DNA of 64,000 nucleotides from an uncultured Desulfovibrio sp. (GTDB lineage: Bacteria > Desulfobacterota > Desulfovibrionia > Desulfovibrionales > Desulfovibrionaceae): NCBI GenBank assembly GCA_900553065.1, contig USBZ01000004.1, positions 1 through 64,000 on the forward strand. Direction: 5' to 3'. The translations under genes and the position numbers were made by a program. Below are positions 43,141 through 52,064 of the stretch, one piece after another; the stretch's first letter is position 1; each line of letters opens with the position of its first letter. Under the pieces are notes generated by a model that had not been told where the DNA came from, made no database searches, and worked only from the letters and a program-made list of their open reading frames with translations.

Positions 43141-44179
43141 TCGCGCAAGACTCGCCGTGGACGCTATGGGAGGGGACTTCGGCCCCTCCGTAGTCGTTCC
43201 CGGCGCACTTCAGGCTGCTCGGAACACGGGCGCCAAAGTGATCCTCGTCGGTATCGAGGAAGAGATCCGCAAGATCATTGCCGAACTCTCCGTTCAGGAA
43301 GAGGAGGGCGAGCTTTACGAGATCGTCAACGCCACGCAGCTGGTGGAGATGACCGACAAGCCCTCTGAAATCCTGCGTACCAAAAAGGATTCTTCCATGC
43401 AGGTGGCGTGCAGACTGGTTCGCCAGGGGCAGGCCGACGCTTTCATCAGCGCCGGTCATTCCGGTGCAGCCTATGCCTGCGGCATGTTCATTCTCGGCCG
43501 TATTCCCGGGGTTGAACGTCCTGCTCTGGCTTCCGTGATTCCTACGGAAAAGTCTCCCATGCTTCTTCTGGACGTGGGGGCCAACGTGGAGTGCCGTCCT
43601 CACCATCTTTTTCAGTTCGCGCTCATGGGCGCCACGTTCGTCAGGGATATCCTCGGCTACGAGGATCCGCGCGTCGGCATTCTGAGCATCGGCGAGGAAG
43701 AAGGTAAGGGCAATACGCTGGTCAAGAACAGCTACGAGCTGCTCAAGCAGGCCTCCAATCTCAACTTCATCGGTAATGCCGAGGGCAGAGATCTGTTCAC
43801 CGGCAATATCGACGTCGCCGTCTGCGACGGCTTCGTGGGCAATATCGCCCTCAAGCTGAGTGAGGGGCTGGCCTCTTCGCTGACCCATCTTCTGAAAAGG
43901 GAACTTCTCAACAACGGAGTTCTTCCCAAGCTGGGCGCCTTCCTTTCCATGAAGGCCTTCCAGAACTTCAAGAAGATGGTGGACTACGCCGAATACGGAG
44001 GTGCGCCTCTGCTCGGTCTGAAGGGCATTGCCATCGTGTGTCACGGAAAGTCCAACGCCAAGGCCATCACCAGCGCTGTCACCATGGCCAACACCTATGT
44101 GGTCAAGGGAACGCAGCAGCGCCTCGTGGAAACGATCAGCGCCAATGAGGAGCTGACCAGTTACGGCCGCAGCGTATAG
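43130..44179 (+). CDS. plsX: phosphate acyltransferase PlsX
   Basis: Makes acyl-phosphate from acyl-ACP, the first step of phospholipid synthesis with PlsY. The 349 residues have the start LAVDAMGGDFGPSVVVPGAL, FISAGHSGAAYACGMFILGRIPGVERPALASVIP, LLLDVGANVECRPHHLFQFALMG, VGILSIGEEEGKGN and AVCDGFVGNIALKLSEG. The ATG overlaps the end of rpmF. Confidence 0.97.
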   Translation: MSSNRARLAVDAMGGDFGPSVVVPGALQAARNTGAKVILVGIEEEIRKIIAELSVQEEEGELYEIVNATQLVEMTDKPSEILRTKKDSSMQVACRLVRQGQADAFISAGHSGAAYACGMFILGRIPGVERPALASVIPTEKSPMLLLDVGANVECRPHHLFQFALMGATFVRDILGYEDPRVGILSIGEEEGKGNTLVKNSYELLKQASNLNFIGNAEGRDLFTGNIDVAVCDGFVGNIALKLSEGLASSLTHLLKRELLNNGVLPKLGAFLSMKAFQNFKKMVDYAEYGGAPLLGLKGIAIVCHGKSNAKAITSAVTMANTYVVKGTQQRLVETISANEELTSYGRSV

Positions 44180-44544
44180 TTCTTATCATGTTTTTCACCG
44201 TACGGATCGCGTTCAAGCGAGCCTGCGGTACGTGTGGACGGCGGCGGATGTTCGCCGCCCGACGTGACGGACTACCGATTTTGCCGGAATGTATCCGGAG
44301 GCGCCTTCGGCGCCCCCGGCACGTTCTTTTCTGCCGTTTTTCGGAAGAAAGCGCGTGACGTCACGTCTTGTGTCCGTACAGTGCGTTCTGCCGGGGCGGT
44401 TAAGCCCTCTGGCCGGATGCACCGCCAGCCGCTTCGTCCCTCTGCGGAAAATGCGCGGCTTCTTTCAGAGGCGGGGCCTTACGGCCCTGCGCTCTGCCAA
44501 AAGGTACGACTGCCGCTCTCAGGCGGCTGTGTCCGGACTTCTTC
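44180..44544. other. long gap between plsX and fabH
   Basis: This 365-base interval is unusually long inside the fatty-acid cluster. It holds two GC-rich hairpins: GGCGGCG/CGCCGCC (44240-44259) and GGCGCC/GGCGCC (44300-44314). No T run follows either closely. I see no credible gene, no clear promoter, and no ribosome-binding site for fabH. Confidence 0.5.
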
Positions 44545-45549
44545 ATGAATCATTCCTGCTACATTTGCGGACTCGGCTCCTGCATCCCGCCCCGCGTCAT
44601 CACCAATCAGGATCTGGAAAAACTGGTGGATACGTCCGATGAGTGGATCACCACCAGAACGGGAATCAAGGAACGCCACATTCTCGAAGACGGTACCGAT
44701 GCTTCCGACTGCGGTGTGGAGGCGGCACGCGCCGCTCTCGACATGGCCGGAATCTCGCCGGAGGAAGTCACGCATATTTTCGTGGCGACCTGTACTCCCG
44801 ACTATCTCTGCCCCAGCACGGCCTGCGTCATTGCGGGAAAGCTCGGCCTTTCAACGGCGAGCGGCCGGACGGGGGACGTCATGTGTCTGGATTTCAATGC
44901 GGCCTGCACCGGCTTTGTGTACGGTCTGGAGCTTGCCAGAAATGCCGTGGCCAGCCATCCGGATGCCGTGGTGCTTCTCGTGGCTGCCGAAGCGCTGAGC
45001 CGCCGTACCAATTTCAAGGACCGCACGACCTGCGTGCTGTTCGGCGATGCCGCCGGAGCCGTGGTGCTTCGTTCTTCCGACAAGGGCGCTTTGTGGCGCC
45101 TTCGCGATGTCGTCTGCTCTTCCGACGGCTCTCTCCACGAACTCATCAAGATCGGAGGCGGCTCCGCCTGCCGGATCAGCGAAGGCGATACCATAGGCCC
45201 GGACTGGTTCATTTCCATGCAGGGCATGGCGGTATTCAAGCATGCCGTCCGCAGCATGACGGAGGAGAGTCTGCGCATTCTCGAGCGCAACGGCCTTTCT
45301 CTGGACGACCTCGATCTCTTCATTCCTCATCAGGCCAACATGAGAATCATCAGTGCCGTGGGCGAACGCCTGGGCCTGGATGAAAGCCGTGTGTTCGCCA
45401 ATGTGCAGCATTACGGCAACACGTCTGCGGCCACGCTCCCCGTTGCCATGGAAGACGCGCGTCAGGCAGGCGTTCTCAAACCGGGCATGAAGGTCCTGCT
45501 GACCAGCTTCGGCGGCGGCATGACCTGGGGTTCCGCACTTCTGGCCTAG
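44545..45549 (+). CDS. fabH: beta-ketoacyl-ACP synthase III
   Basis: Starts fatty-acid synthesis by condensing acetyl-CoA (or another primer) with malonyl-ACP. The 334 residues carry the catalytic triad C121 (FNAACTGFVYGL), His in FIPHQANMRII and Asn in YGNTSAATLPVA, plus DEWITTRTGIKERH near the start. The N-terminus MNHSCYICGLGSCIPPR is typical. The ATG lacks a visible ribosome-binding site, and no better in-frame start is evident. Confidence 0.97.
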   Translation: MNHSCYICGLGSCIPPRVITNQDLEKLVDTSDEWITTRTGIKERHILEDGTDASDCGVEAARAALDMAGISPEEVTHIFVATCTPDYLCPSTACVIAGKLGLSTASGRTGDVMCLDFNAACTGFVYGLELARNAVASHPDAVVLLVAAEALSRRTNFKDRTTCVLFGDAAGAVVLRSSDKGALWRLRDVVCSSDGSLHELIKIGGGSACRISEGDTIGPDWFISMQGMAVFKHAVRSMTEESLRILERNGLSLDDLDLFIPHQANMRIISAVGERLGLDESRVFANVQHYGNTSAATLPVAMEDARQAGVLKPGMKVLLTSFGGGMTWGSALLA

Positions 45550-45608
45550 TTTCTCCGTTGTCATTTCCCCGGAAAACGCTTAGTATTCTCCCAATCAGGA
45601 GCATGAGC

Positions 45609-46352
45609 ATGAGCGATCTTACCCCTACCGCGCTGGTTACCGGCGGTTCCCGCGGCATCGGCCGCACTGTGGCGCTTACTCTCGCCGCCGCAGGGTATCA
45701 GATATACTTCACGTATGTGAGCCGTCCGGAAGCGGCGCAGCAGACCGTGGCCGACATTGAGGCCGCCGGCGGCAGCGCCCGGGCCTTCTGTCTGGATTCC
45801 GGCGACTCCGAAGCCGTAAGCCGTTTCTTTGCCGAAGAAATCAAGGGCAAGGTGCATCTTTCCGTGCTGGTGAACAATGCCGGCATCACGCGCGACACGC
45901 TGGTTCTGCGCATGAAGGATGAGGACTTTGACGCCGTGGTCAACACCAATCTTCGCGGCGCCTTCCTTTTCCTGCGCGAAGCCGCCAAGATCATGACCCG
46001 TCAGCGCGACGGCCGCATCATCAATATTTCCTCCGTCGTCGGTCAGATGGGCAATGCCGGTCAGATCAACTATTCCGCCGCCAAGGCCGGACTCATCGGT
46101 ATGACCAAGTCCGCCGCCAAGGAACTGGGCAGCCGTTCCGTAACCGTGAACGCCGTGGCTCCCGGTTTCATCGAAACGGACATGACGGCATCGCTTGCCG
46201 AAGAAGTAAGAAAAGCTTATGTTTCCGCCATTCCTCTGGGCCGTCTCGGCTCTGCGCAGGATGTGGCCGACGCCGTGGCTTTCCTTGCCTCCGACAAGGC
46301 CGCGTACATCACCGGGCAGGTCATCGCCGTCAACGGCGGCATGTACTGCTGA
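45609..46352 (+). CDS. fabG: 3-oxoacyl-ACP reductase
   Basis: NADPH-dependent SDR that reduces 3-oxoacyl-ACP. The 247 residues contain TALVTGGSRGIGRTVAL (cofactor site), VNNAGIT, INISSVVGQMGNAGQINYSAAKAGLIG (catalytic Ser, Tyr, Lys) and NAVAPGFIETDMT. AGGAG lies 7 bases before the ATG at 45609; the nearer ATG at 45603 would be too close to it. It lies 59 bases after fabH. Confidence 0.96.
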   Translation: MSDLTPTALVTGGSRGIGRTVALTLAAAGYQIYFTYVSRPEAAQQTVADIEAAGGSARAFCLDSGDSEAVSRFFAEEIKGKVHLSVLVNNAGITRDTLVLRMKDEDFDAVVNTNLRGAFLFLREAAKIMTRQRDGRIINISSVVGQMGNAGQINYSAAKAGLIGMTKSAAKELGSRSVTVNAVAPGFIETDMTASLAEEVRKAYVSAIPLGRLGSAQDVADAVAFLASDKAAYITGQVIAVNGGMYC

Positions 46353-46482
46353 GGATATTTCGAAAATGCCGGTCTCATCCGTTTTTGAGCGGAGGAGAGC
46401 GTTGTTTTCTCTCTGTTGTAGGTAAAGCCGGACATCCGGTCCGGTCGGAAGTAGAAACCTGAAACACCCCCTGGAGGGAACC

Positions 46483-46719
46483 ATGGCCGCCGTTGAAGAT
46501 AAAGTTAAGCAGATCATTGTCGAACAGCTTCAGCTTTCTGAAGAAGAAGTGACCCCCGAAGCTTCCTTCATCGAAGATCTGGGCGCCGACTCTCTTGATC
46601 TTACCGAACTTATCATGGCCTTCGAAGAAGCCTTCGGCGTGGAAATCGCCGACGAAGACGCCCAGAAGATCCTGAAGGTCAAGGACGCCATCAACTATAT
46701 CGAAAGCAAGCAGAAGTAA
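46483..46719 (+). CDS. acpP: acyl carrier protein
   Basis: A 78-residue acidic carrier. The 4'-phosphopantetheine serine is in GADSLDLTELIMAFEEAF. N-terminal VEDKVKQIIVEQL and C-terminal VKDAINYIESKQK are canonical. GGAGGG is upstream. It lies between fabG and fabF, as in many bacteria. Confidence 0.98.
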   Translation: MAAVEDKVKQIIVEQLQLSEEEVTPEASFIEDLGADSLDLTELIMAFEEAFGVEIADEDAQKILKVKDAINYIESKQK

Positions 46720-47092
46720 GTTTTTACTTCCTTTCATCTTGTTTTCATGAAGATGCCGGGGAGCTTCGTGTTCCCCGGCGTATTCGAGTTTAGAGCGGTT
46801 TCGCATGAAATGCGGATCGCACGGTGGCCGCGTCAGCGGACACATGCGCCCTGTCCGGAAGGGGATTTCCGGCAGGGGAGCGCAGCCTTACAGGCAAATC
46901 CACTCTGAAGGCTCGTGATCGTTCCGGGCCGAGACGGTTCCCTGGCGGACGTTCCGCGGGAGGAGAGGCCTGCGGAGAATGCCGGATTTTCCGCTTCCGG
47001 GCGGAAAGAGGCGATGAAGTCGCTTCTGCGGTATTTTGCGTTTCCTCGTGCAGGGAACTTTTTCCCGTCACCTTTATATGGAGTTGTTCCGC
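46720..47092. other. intergenic region between acpP and fabF
   Basis: These 373 bases include a GCCGGGGA/TCCCCGGC hairpin (46755-46779) that may end or process the acpP mRNA, allowing more ACP than FabF to be made. I see no gene and no strong promoter. Confidence 0.5.
46755..46779 (+). terminator. hairpin after acpP
   Basis: An 8-bp GC-rich stem with a 9-base loop lies 36 bases after the acpP stop. The downstream bases are not T-rich, so it may be a partial terminator or an mRNA-stabilising stem. Confidence 0.45.
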
Positions 47093-48340
47093 GTGGATCG
47101 TAAGCGCATTGTCATCACCGGCCTTTCCGCCATCACTCCTCTGGGTACCAACCTTGAGAGCAGCTGGGAGGCCCTCCTTGCCGGCAAGTCCGGCATTGGT
47201 CACATCACTCAGTTTGATTCCACCGAATTCCCTACGCATATCGCGGGCGAAGTTAAGGATTTCCAGCCGGAAGAATTCATTCCGGCCAAACAGTGCCGCA
47301 AGATGGACCGGTTCTGCCAGTTCGCCGTCTGTGCCGGCATGCAGCTCGTGGCCGACTCCGGTCTGAAGATCGACGAAAGCAATGCCCATCGCGTGGGCGT
47401 AGTGCTCGGCGTCGGTCTCGGCGGCCTCAAGACCATCGAAGATTTCCACGAAAAGCTGCGTACCTCCGGTCCCAACCGCGTATCTCCCTTCTACATCCCC
47501 ATGCTGATTTCCAACATGGCGCCTGGTCAGGTGGCTATTTTCACCGGGGCGAAGGGCATCAACGTGGTTTCCACCAGCGCCTGTGCCTCGGCTCTGCATG
47601 CCATCGGCAGCGCCTATGACCAGCTTGTGCTCGGTCGTGCCGATGCCGTCATCACCGGCGGCGCCGAATCCACCATCACGGAAATGGGCATTTCCGGCTT
47701 CACCTCGATGAAGGCCCTCTGCACGGCGCATCAGGACGAGCCTGAAAAGGCTTCCCGTCCCTTTGACGCCGGTCGCGGCGGCTTCATCATGGGCGAAGGC
47801 GCCGGCATGCTCATGCTCGAAACCCTCGAGCACGCGCAGGCCCGCGGCGCGAAGATCTACGCGGAAGTCGTGGGCTTCGGCGCTTCCGACGACGCCCACC
47901 ACATGGTGGCCCCTCTGGAAACCGGCGAAGGCATGGCCGCCAGCATGCGCAATGCTCTGGCCGATGCGGGTCTGACTCCTGAAGCCATCGACCACATCAG
48001 CGCGCACGGTACCTCCACGCACGCCAACGACGCTGCAGAAACCAAGGCCATGCACGAAGTCTTCGGCGATCATGCGAAGAATCTGGCCGTCACGGCCGTG
48101 AAGTCGCAGATCGGTCATCTGCTCGGCGCTTCCGGCGGCGTGGCCAGCGTATTTGCTGCTCTTTCGCTGGACACCGGCATGGTGCCCGGCACCATCAATC
48201 AGGAAACGCCTGATCCCGAGTGTGATCTCAATTACATGGGCGGAGGTTCGAAGAAGCTCGATCCCCGCTATGTCATGATAAATTCCTTCGGCTTCGGCGG
48301 CACCAATGCCAGCCTTGTGCTGAAGAAGTTTACCGCTTAA
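47093..48340 (+). CDS. fabF: beta-ketoacyl-ACP synthase II
   Basis: Elongates acyl-ACP with malonyl-ACP. The 415 residues from a GTG start read VDRKRIVITGLSAITPLG. The catalytic residues are C164 (STSACASALHAIG), His in HGTSTHANDAAE and His in KSQIGHLLGASGG; NSFGFGGTNASLVL closes the protein. I prefer the GTG at 47093 because GGAG sits 9 bases upstream, inside an in-frame ATG at 47078 that would add five atypical residues. Confidence 0.95.
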   Translation: MDRKRIVITGLSAITPLGTNLESSWEALLAGKSGIGHITQFDSTEFPTHIAGEVKDFQPEEFIPAKQCRKMDRFCQFAVCAGMQLVADSGLKIDESNAHRVGVVLGVGLGGLKTIEDFHEKLRTSGPNRVSPFYIPMLISNMAPGQVAIFTGAKGINVVSTSACASALHAIGSAYDQLVLGRADAVITGGAESTITEMGISGFTSMKALCTAHQDEPEKASRPFDAGRGGFIMGEGAGMLMLETLEHAQARGAKIYAEVVGFGASDDAHHMVAPLETGEGMAASMRNALADAGLTPEAIDHISAHGTSTHANDAAETKAMHEVFGDHAKNLAVTAVKSQIGHLLGASGGVASVFAALSLDTGMVPGTINQETPDPECDLNYMGGGSKKLDPRYVMINSFGFGGTNASLVLKKFTA

Positions 48341-48387
48341 TCTGCAGGGCCGGGGTTCCGGCCCTCAATTTTCAGGAACGGAAAATC

Positions 48388-49632
48388 ATGGACGAACTGA
48401 TCTTGCGCGACCCCGAGGTCGCAGACGCCATCTGGAAGGAATCCCGCCGTCAGGTAAGCAAGCTTGAGCTTATCGCTTCGGAGAACTTTGTATCCGTTGC
48501 CGTGCGCGAGGCGCAGGGCTCCATCATGACGCACAAGTATGCCGAAGGCTATCCGGGAAAGCGTTATTACGGCGGCTGCGAATATGTGGATGTCGTGGAA
48601 AATCTTGCCCGTGACAGAGCCATGGAGCTTTTCGGCTGCGACTATGCCAACGTGCAGCCTCATGCGGGCAGCCAGGCCAATATGGCCGCGTATCTTGCCC
48701 TCATCAATCCGGGCGATACCGTCATGGGCATGGATCTTTCTCACGGCGGTCATCTTACCCACGGCAGTCCCGTGAACTTTTCCGGACGTTCCTACCACTT
48801 CGTTCCGTACGGTGTGAACCGTGAAACGGGCCGCATCGACTACGATGAGCTGGAAAAAACGGCTCGCGAATGCCGTCCCGCCCTCATTGTTGCCGGCGCC
48901 AGCGCCTATTCCCGTATCATCGACTTCGAGCGTTTCCGCAAGATCGCCGATGAAGTAGGGGCCAAGCTCATGGTGGACATGGCTCACATCGCCGGTCTTG
49001 TGGCGGCAGGCCTTCATCCTTCTCCGCTCCCCTGGGCGGATATCACCACCACCACGACGCACAAGACCCTGCGCGGTCCGCGCGGCGGCATGATTCTGAC
49101 CAGCCGCGGCGAGGAGTACGGCAAGAGCATCAACAGCAAGGTGTTCCCCGGCATGCAGGGCGGCCCGCTCATGCATGTGATCGCGGCCAAGGCTGTGGCT
49201 CTGGGCGAGGCTCTCCGTCCCGAGTTCAAGGAATATCAGTCTCAGATCCTCAAGAACGCCGAAGTGCTTGCCCGCTGCCTGACCGATGCCGGCTACAAGC
49301 TGGTTTCCGGCGGTACCGACAACCATCTCATGCTGCTTGATCTGTCCGACAGAGACATCACCGGCAAGGATGCCGAACATGCGCTTGATCTTGCCGGCAT
49401 TACGGTCAACAAGAACACGGTTCCCTTTGAAACCCGTTCTCCCTTCATCACCTCCGGCGTGCGTCTCGGCACGGCGGCGCTCACCACTCGCGGCATGAAG
49501 GAAAAGGACATGGAAAAGGTCGGTGCCTGGATTGTGGACGTGCTGTCCAATACCACCAATGAAAGCCGCCTCGGCGACATCCGGGCCGAGGTTGAGGCTT
49601 TTGCCTGCCAGTTCCCGCTTTTTGCCTGGTAA
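48388..49632 (+). CDS. glyA: serine hydroxymethyltransferase
   Basis: PLP enzyme converting serine and tetrahydrofolate to glycine and methylene-THF. The 414 residues contain LELIASENFVS, HKYAEGYPGKRYYGGCEYVD, MDLSHGGHLTHGS, VDMAHIAGLVAAG and the PLP lysine in TTTTTHKTLRGPRGG. It starts 47 bases after fabF. A strong terminator follows, closing the fab-glyA transcript. Confidence 0.98.
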   Translation: MDELILRDPEVADAIWKESRRQVSKLELIASENFVSVAVREAQGSIMTHKYAEGYPGKRYYGGCEYVDVVENLARDRAMELFGCDYANVQPHAGSQANMAAYLALINPGDTVMGMDLSHGGHLTHGSPVNFSGRSYHFVPYGVNRETGRIDYDELEKTARECRPALIVAGASAYSRIIDFERFRKIADEVGAKLMVDMAHIAGLVAAGLHPSPLPWADITTTTTHKTLRGPRGGMILTSRGEEYGKSINSKVFPGMQGGPLMHVIAAKAVALGEALRPEFKEYQSQILKNAEVLARCLTDAGYKLVSGGTDNHLMLLDLSDRDITGKDAEHALDLAGITVNKNTVPFETRSPFITSGVRLGTAALTTRGMKEKDMEKVGAWIVDVLSNTTNESRLGDIRAEVEAFACQFPLFAW

Positions 49633-49639
49633 ATGACGG

Positions 49640-49680
49640 GGCGGTTCTGCGTGCCGCACGTGCGCAGAACCGCCTTTTTC
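49640..49680 (+). terminator. Rho-independent terminator after glyA
   Basis: An 11-bp stem GCGGTTCTGCG/CGCAGAACCGC (49641-49651 with 49663-49673) is followed by CTTTTTC. Confidence 0.92.
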
Positions 49681-49731
49681 TTGTTTTCAGCATTTGCACG
49701 TGATAGTTTCCCGTCATAAACGGGAGGTTGT

Positions 49732-50256
49732 ATGGCACAGGGAGGCCGGGCCAGCTGGCCGAGATATTTCATGGATATCGCCTATCTTGTGGCGGAACGC
49801 TCCACCTGTCTGAGAAGAAAGGTGGGGGCGGTGGCCGTGCTTGATCGGCGTATTCTTGCCACAGGATACAACGGCGCGCCCTCCGGCGTGCCGCACTGCC
49901 TTGAAGTGGGCTGTCTTCGTGCCTCGCTCGGCATTCCTTCGGGGCAGCGGCATGAGATTTGCCGCGGCATTCACGCCGAGCAGAACGTCATTATTCAGGC
50001 TGCGGTACACGGCATTTCCCTGCGGGGCGCGGAGCTTTTCTGCACGACCTATCCCTGCTTCATCTGCGCGAAAATGCTGATCAACTGCGGTGTGAAGAGA
50101 ATATGGGTCTCCGAGAACTATCCTGACGATCTTTCCAAGAGCATGCTTGCCGAGGCGGGGGTGGAAGTACTTCATCTGCCGCATGGGCAGGAGGATGTGG
50201 CACAGGTGGAGAAGGAAGATTCCGTGAGCGACGAAAAGGAAGGAGGCATATCGTGA
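49732..50256 (+). CDS. dCMP deaminase family protein (ComEB-like)
   Basis: A 174-residue zinc deaminase that probably converts dCMP to dUMP. Zinc and catalytic residues are seen in GIHAEQNVI and YPCFICAKMLINCGV. The N-terminal YFMDIAYLVAERSTCLRRKVGAVAV and GYNGAPSG are family hallmarks. A small CCCGT/ACGGG hairpin (49710-49724) abuts the GGGAGG ribosome-binding site. It leads the riboflavin operon, and its stop overlaps the ribD start. Many such proteins are misannotated cytidine deaminases. Confidence 0.88.
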   Translation: MAQGGRASWPRYFMDIAYLVAERSTCLRRKVGAVAVLDRRILATGYNGAPSGVPHCLEVGCLRASLGIPSGQRHEICRGIHAEQNVIIQAAVHGISLRGAELFCTTYPCFICAKMLINCGVKRIWVSENYPDDLSKSMLAEAGVEVLHLPHGQEDVAQVEKEDSVSDEKEGGIS

Positions 50257-51383
50257 ATCAGCACGAAGAGTTCATACGCGCGGCGCTTGAGCTGGCCGAA
50301 AGGGGACGCTGGAGCACGGCCCCCAATCCCACGGTGGGCGCGGTACTGGTGCGCGACGGCAACATTGTGGCCCAAGGCTGGCACGAGGTGTTCGGTCAGG
50401 CTCACGCCGAGGTGAACTGTCTGCGCGATGCCCGGGAAAAGGGCATTGATCCTTCCCTCTGCACGCTGTACGTCACGCTGGAGCCGTGCAATCATCAGGG
50501 AAAGACGCCTCCCTGCACGAAAGCCATTCTGGACGCCGGCATCCCTCATGTAGTGATCGGCATGCCCGACGTGAATGTGCAGGCTTCCGGCGGCGCGGAG
50601 TTTTTGCGCGCTCACGGCGTGGAAGTGGAAATGGGCGTTCTGGAGCAGGAGTGCCGGGATCAGATCGCGGACTTCGTGGTCTGGCAGACGACGAAGCGTC
50701 CCTACGTCATTCTCAAGATGGCATCCACGCTTGACGGCCGCATCGCCACGAGAGCCGGTCGCTCTCAGCGCATTTCCAACAGAGCCTCCCATGAGGAGGT
50801 CATGCGCCTTCGCGAAAACATCGGCCGCGCCGGTGGCGCCGTTCTTGTGGGCGGCAACACGTTCCTTCTGGATAATCCCCGCCTTACGGCCAGAACCGCA
50901 AACGCCCAGCGTCAGCCTTTGGCCGCGGTGATGACCTCCCGCTTGCCCGGCGCCGAATCCACCTGTCATCTTCTCGAGGAAAGGCCCGGAGACTGCGTGT
51001 TCTTCAGCACGGCCGCTCAGGCGGCGTCTCCCTCAGCCGCCGCGCTCAGGAGCAGGGGAGCCCGGGTGTACGGAGTGGACTGTCCCGCCGGAACCCATGC
51101 GCTGGATGTGGAGCAGGTTCTTACGGCGCTGAGGGAACAGGAAAACTGCCTCTATGTGCTTTGCGAGGGCGGGGGAAGGCTTGCGCTTTCTCTGCTTGAG
51201 CGCGGTCTGGTGGATGAATATCATCTGCATCTTGCCCCCACCATTCTCGGTGATGCCGATGCGACGCCCGTGTTTTCCGGACGGACGGCCGACAGTATGG
51301 ACGATGCCCTGCGCATGCGCGTGGTGAAGACGGCCGTGCTGGACGGCGACATCCATCTTTATTTTCGAGCTGACAGAGGCTGA
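50253..51383 (+). CDS. ribD: bifunctional riboflavin deaminase/reductase RibD
   Basis: Carries out the pyrimidine deamination and ribosyl reduction steps of riboflavin synthesis. The 376 residues have an N-terminal deaminase domain (APNPTVGAVLVRDG, QAHAEVNCL, LEPCNHQGKTPPCTKAIL) and a C-terminal reductase domain (KRPYVILKMASTLDGRIA, LVGGNTFLLDNPRLTAR, CEGGGRLALSLL). The start is GTG at 50253, overlapping the previous stop, with GGAGG upstream. Confidence 0.97.
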   Translation: MNQHEEFIRAALELAERGRWSTAPNPTVGAVLVRDGNIVAQGWHEVFGQAHAEVNCLRDAREKGIDPSLCTLYVTLEPCNHQGKTPPCTKAILDAGIPHVVIGMPDVNVQASGGAEFLRAHGVEVEMGVLEQECRDQIADFVVWQTTKRPYVILKMASTLDGRIATRAGRSQRISNRASHEEVMRLRENIGRAGGAVLVGGNTFLLDNPRLTARTANAQRQPLAAVMTSRLPGAESTCHLLEERPGDCVFFSTAAQAASPSAAALRSRGARVYGVDCPAGTHALDVEQVLTALREQENCLYVLCEGGGRLALSLLERGLVDEYHLHLAPTILGDADATPVFSGRTADSMDDALRMRVVKTAVLDGDIHLYFRADRG

Positions 51384-51385
51384 TC

Positions 51386-52051
51386 ATGTTTACCGGACTT
51401 GTGGAAGGTCAGGGCCGCGTCGAGGCCGTGGAGAAGCGCGGCGGCGACATACTCTTCCGTTTTCATCCGCTTTTTGCGTGGCCTGCACCTGAGATCGGTG
51501 AGTCCGTCGCCTGCAACGGCGTCTGCCTCACGATGGAGACCTGGATTCCTACCGGGCCGTCGTTCACGGCGTTTGCATCAGCAGAAACGCTGTCCTGCTC
51601 CAATCTCGGCGGACTCGGCGTCGGGTCGCTCGTGAACATGGAGCGGGCCATGCTGCTGGGAGAACGTTTCGGCGGTCATATCGTGAGCGGCCATGTGGAT
51701 ACCGTGGCCCGCGTGGAGAGCGTGCGTCCCGTGGGGCAGTCCCGCTGTGTCCGGCTGGCCTTTGATCCGGAGTGGAGCACGCAGATCGTGTCCAAGGGCT
51801 CCGTAACGCTGGACGGCATCAGTCTTACCGTCAACGACTGCGGCCCCGGCTTTCTGGAAGTGAATATCATTCCCGAAACGTGGCGCGTGACGACGGTGGC
51901 CGTCTGGCGTCCGGGTTCTGCCGTCAATCTGGAAACGGACATCATCGGCAAGTATGTGAAGCACCTCATGCAGCCCTATGCCGGTGACGGAGCGCCCCGC
52001 GAGGAGCGCGTGACCATGGACTTTCTTCGCCGTAACGGCTTCGGCCTGTAA
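51386..52051 (+). CDS. ribE: riboflavin synthase alpha chain
   Basis: Dismutates two lumazines to riboflavin. The 221 residues comprise two homologous lumazine-binding barrels, starting MFTGLVEGQGRV with VACNGVCLTM, then GGHIVSGHVDTVARV, SVTLDGISLTVND and the C-terminal helix region. GAGG lies upstream; the gene begins 2 bases after ribD. Confidence 0.97.
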   Translation: MFTGLVEGQGRVEAVEKRGGDILFRFHPLFAWPAPEIGESVACNGVCLTMETWIPTGPSFTAFASAETLSCSNLGGLGVGSLVNMERAMLLGERFGGHIVSGHVDTVARVESVRPVGQSRCVRLAFDPEWSTQIVSKGSVTLDGISLTVNDCGPGFLEVNIIPETWRVTTVAVWRPGSAVNLETDIIGKYVKHLMQPYAGDGAPREERVTMDFLRRNGFGL

Positions 52052-52064
52052 GTAAGGATACCGT

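Noticed and set aside
44234..44642. Small open frames between plsX and fabH
   Set aside because: They lack ribosome-binding sites, are compositionally odd and run into fabH in the wrong frame.
49732..50252. FMN riboswitch upstream of the riboflavin genes
   Set aside because: The operon begins with the dCMP deaminase gene only 52 bases after the glyA terminator, and I see no room or conserved element for an FMN aptamer.
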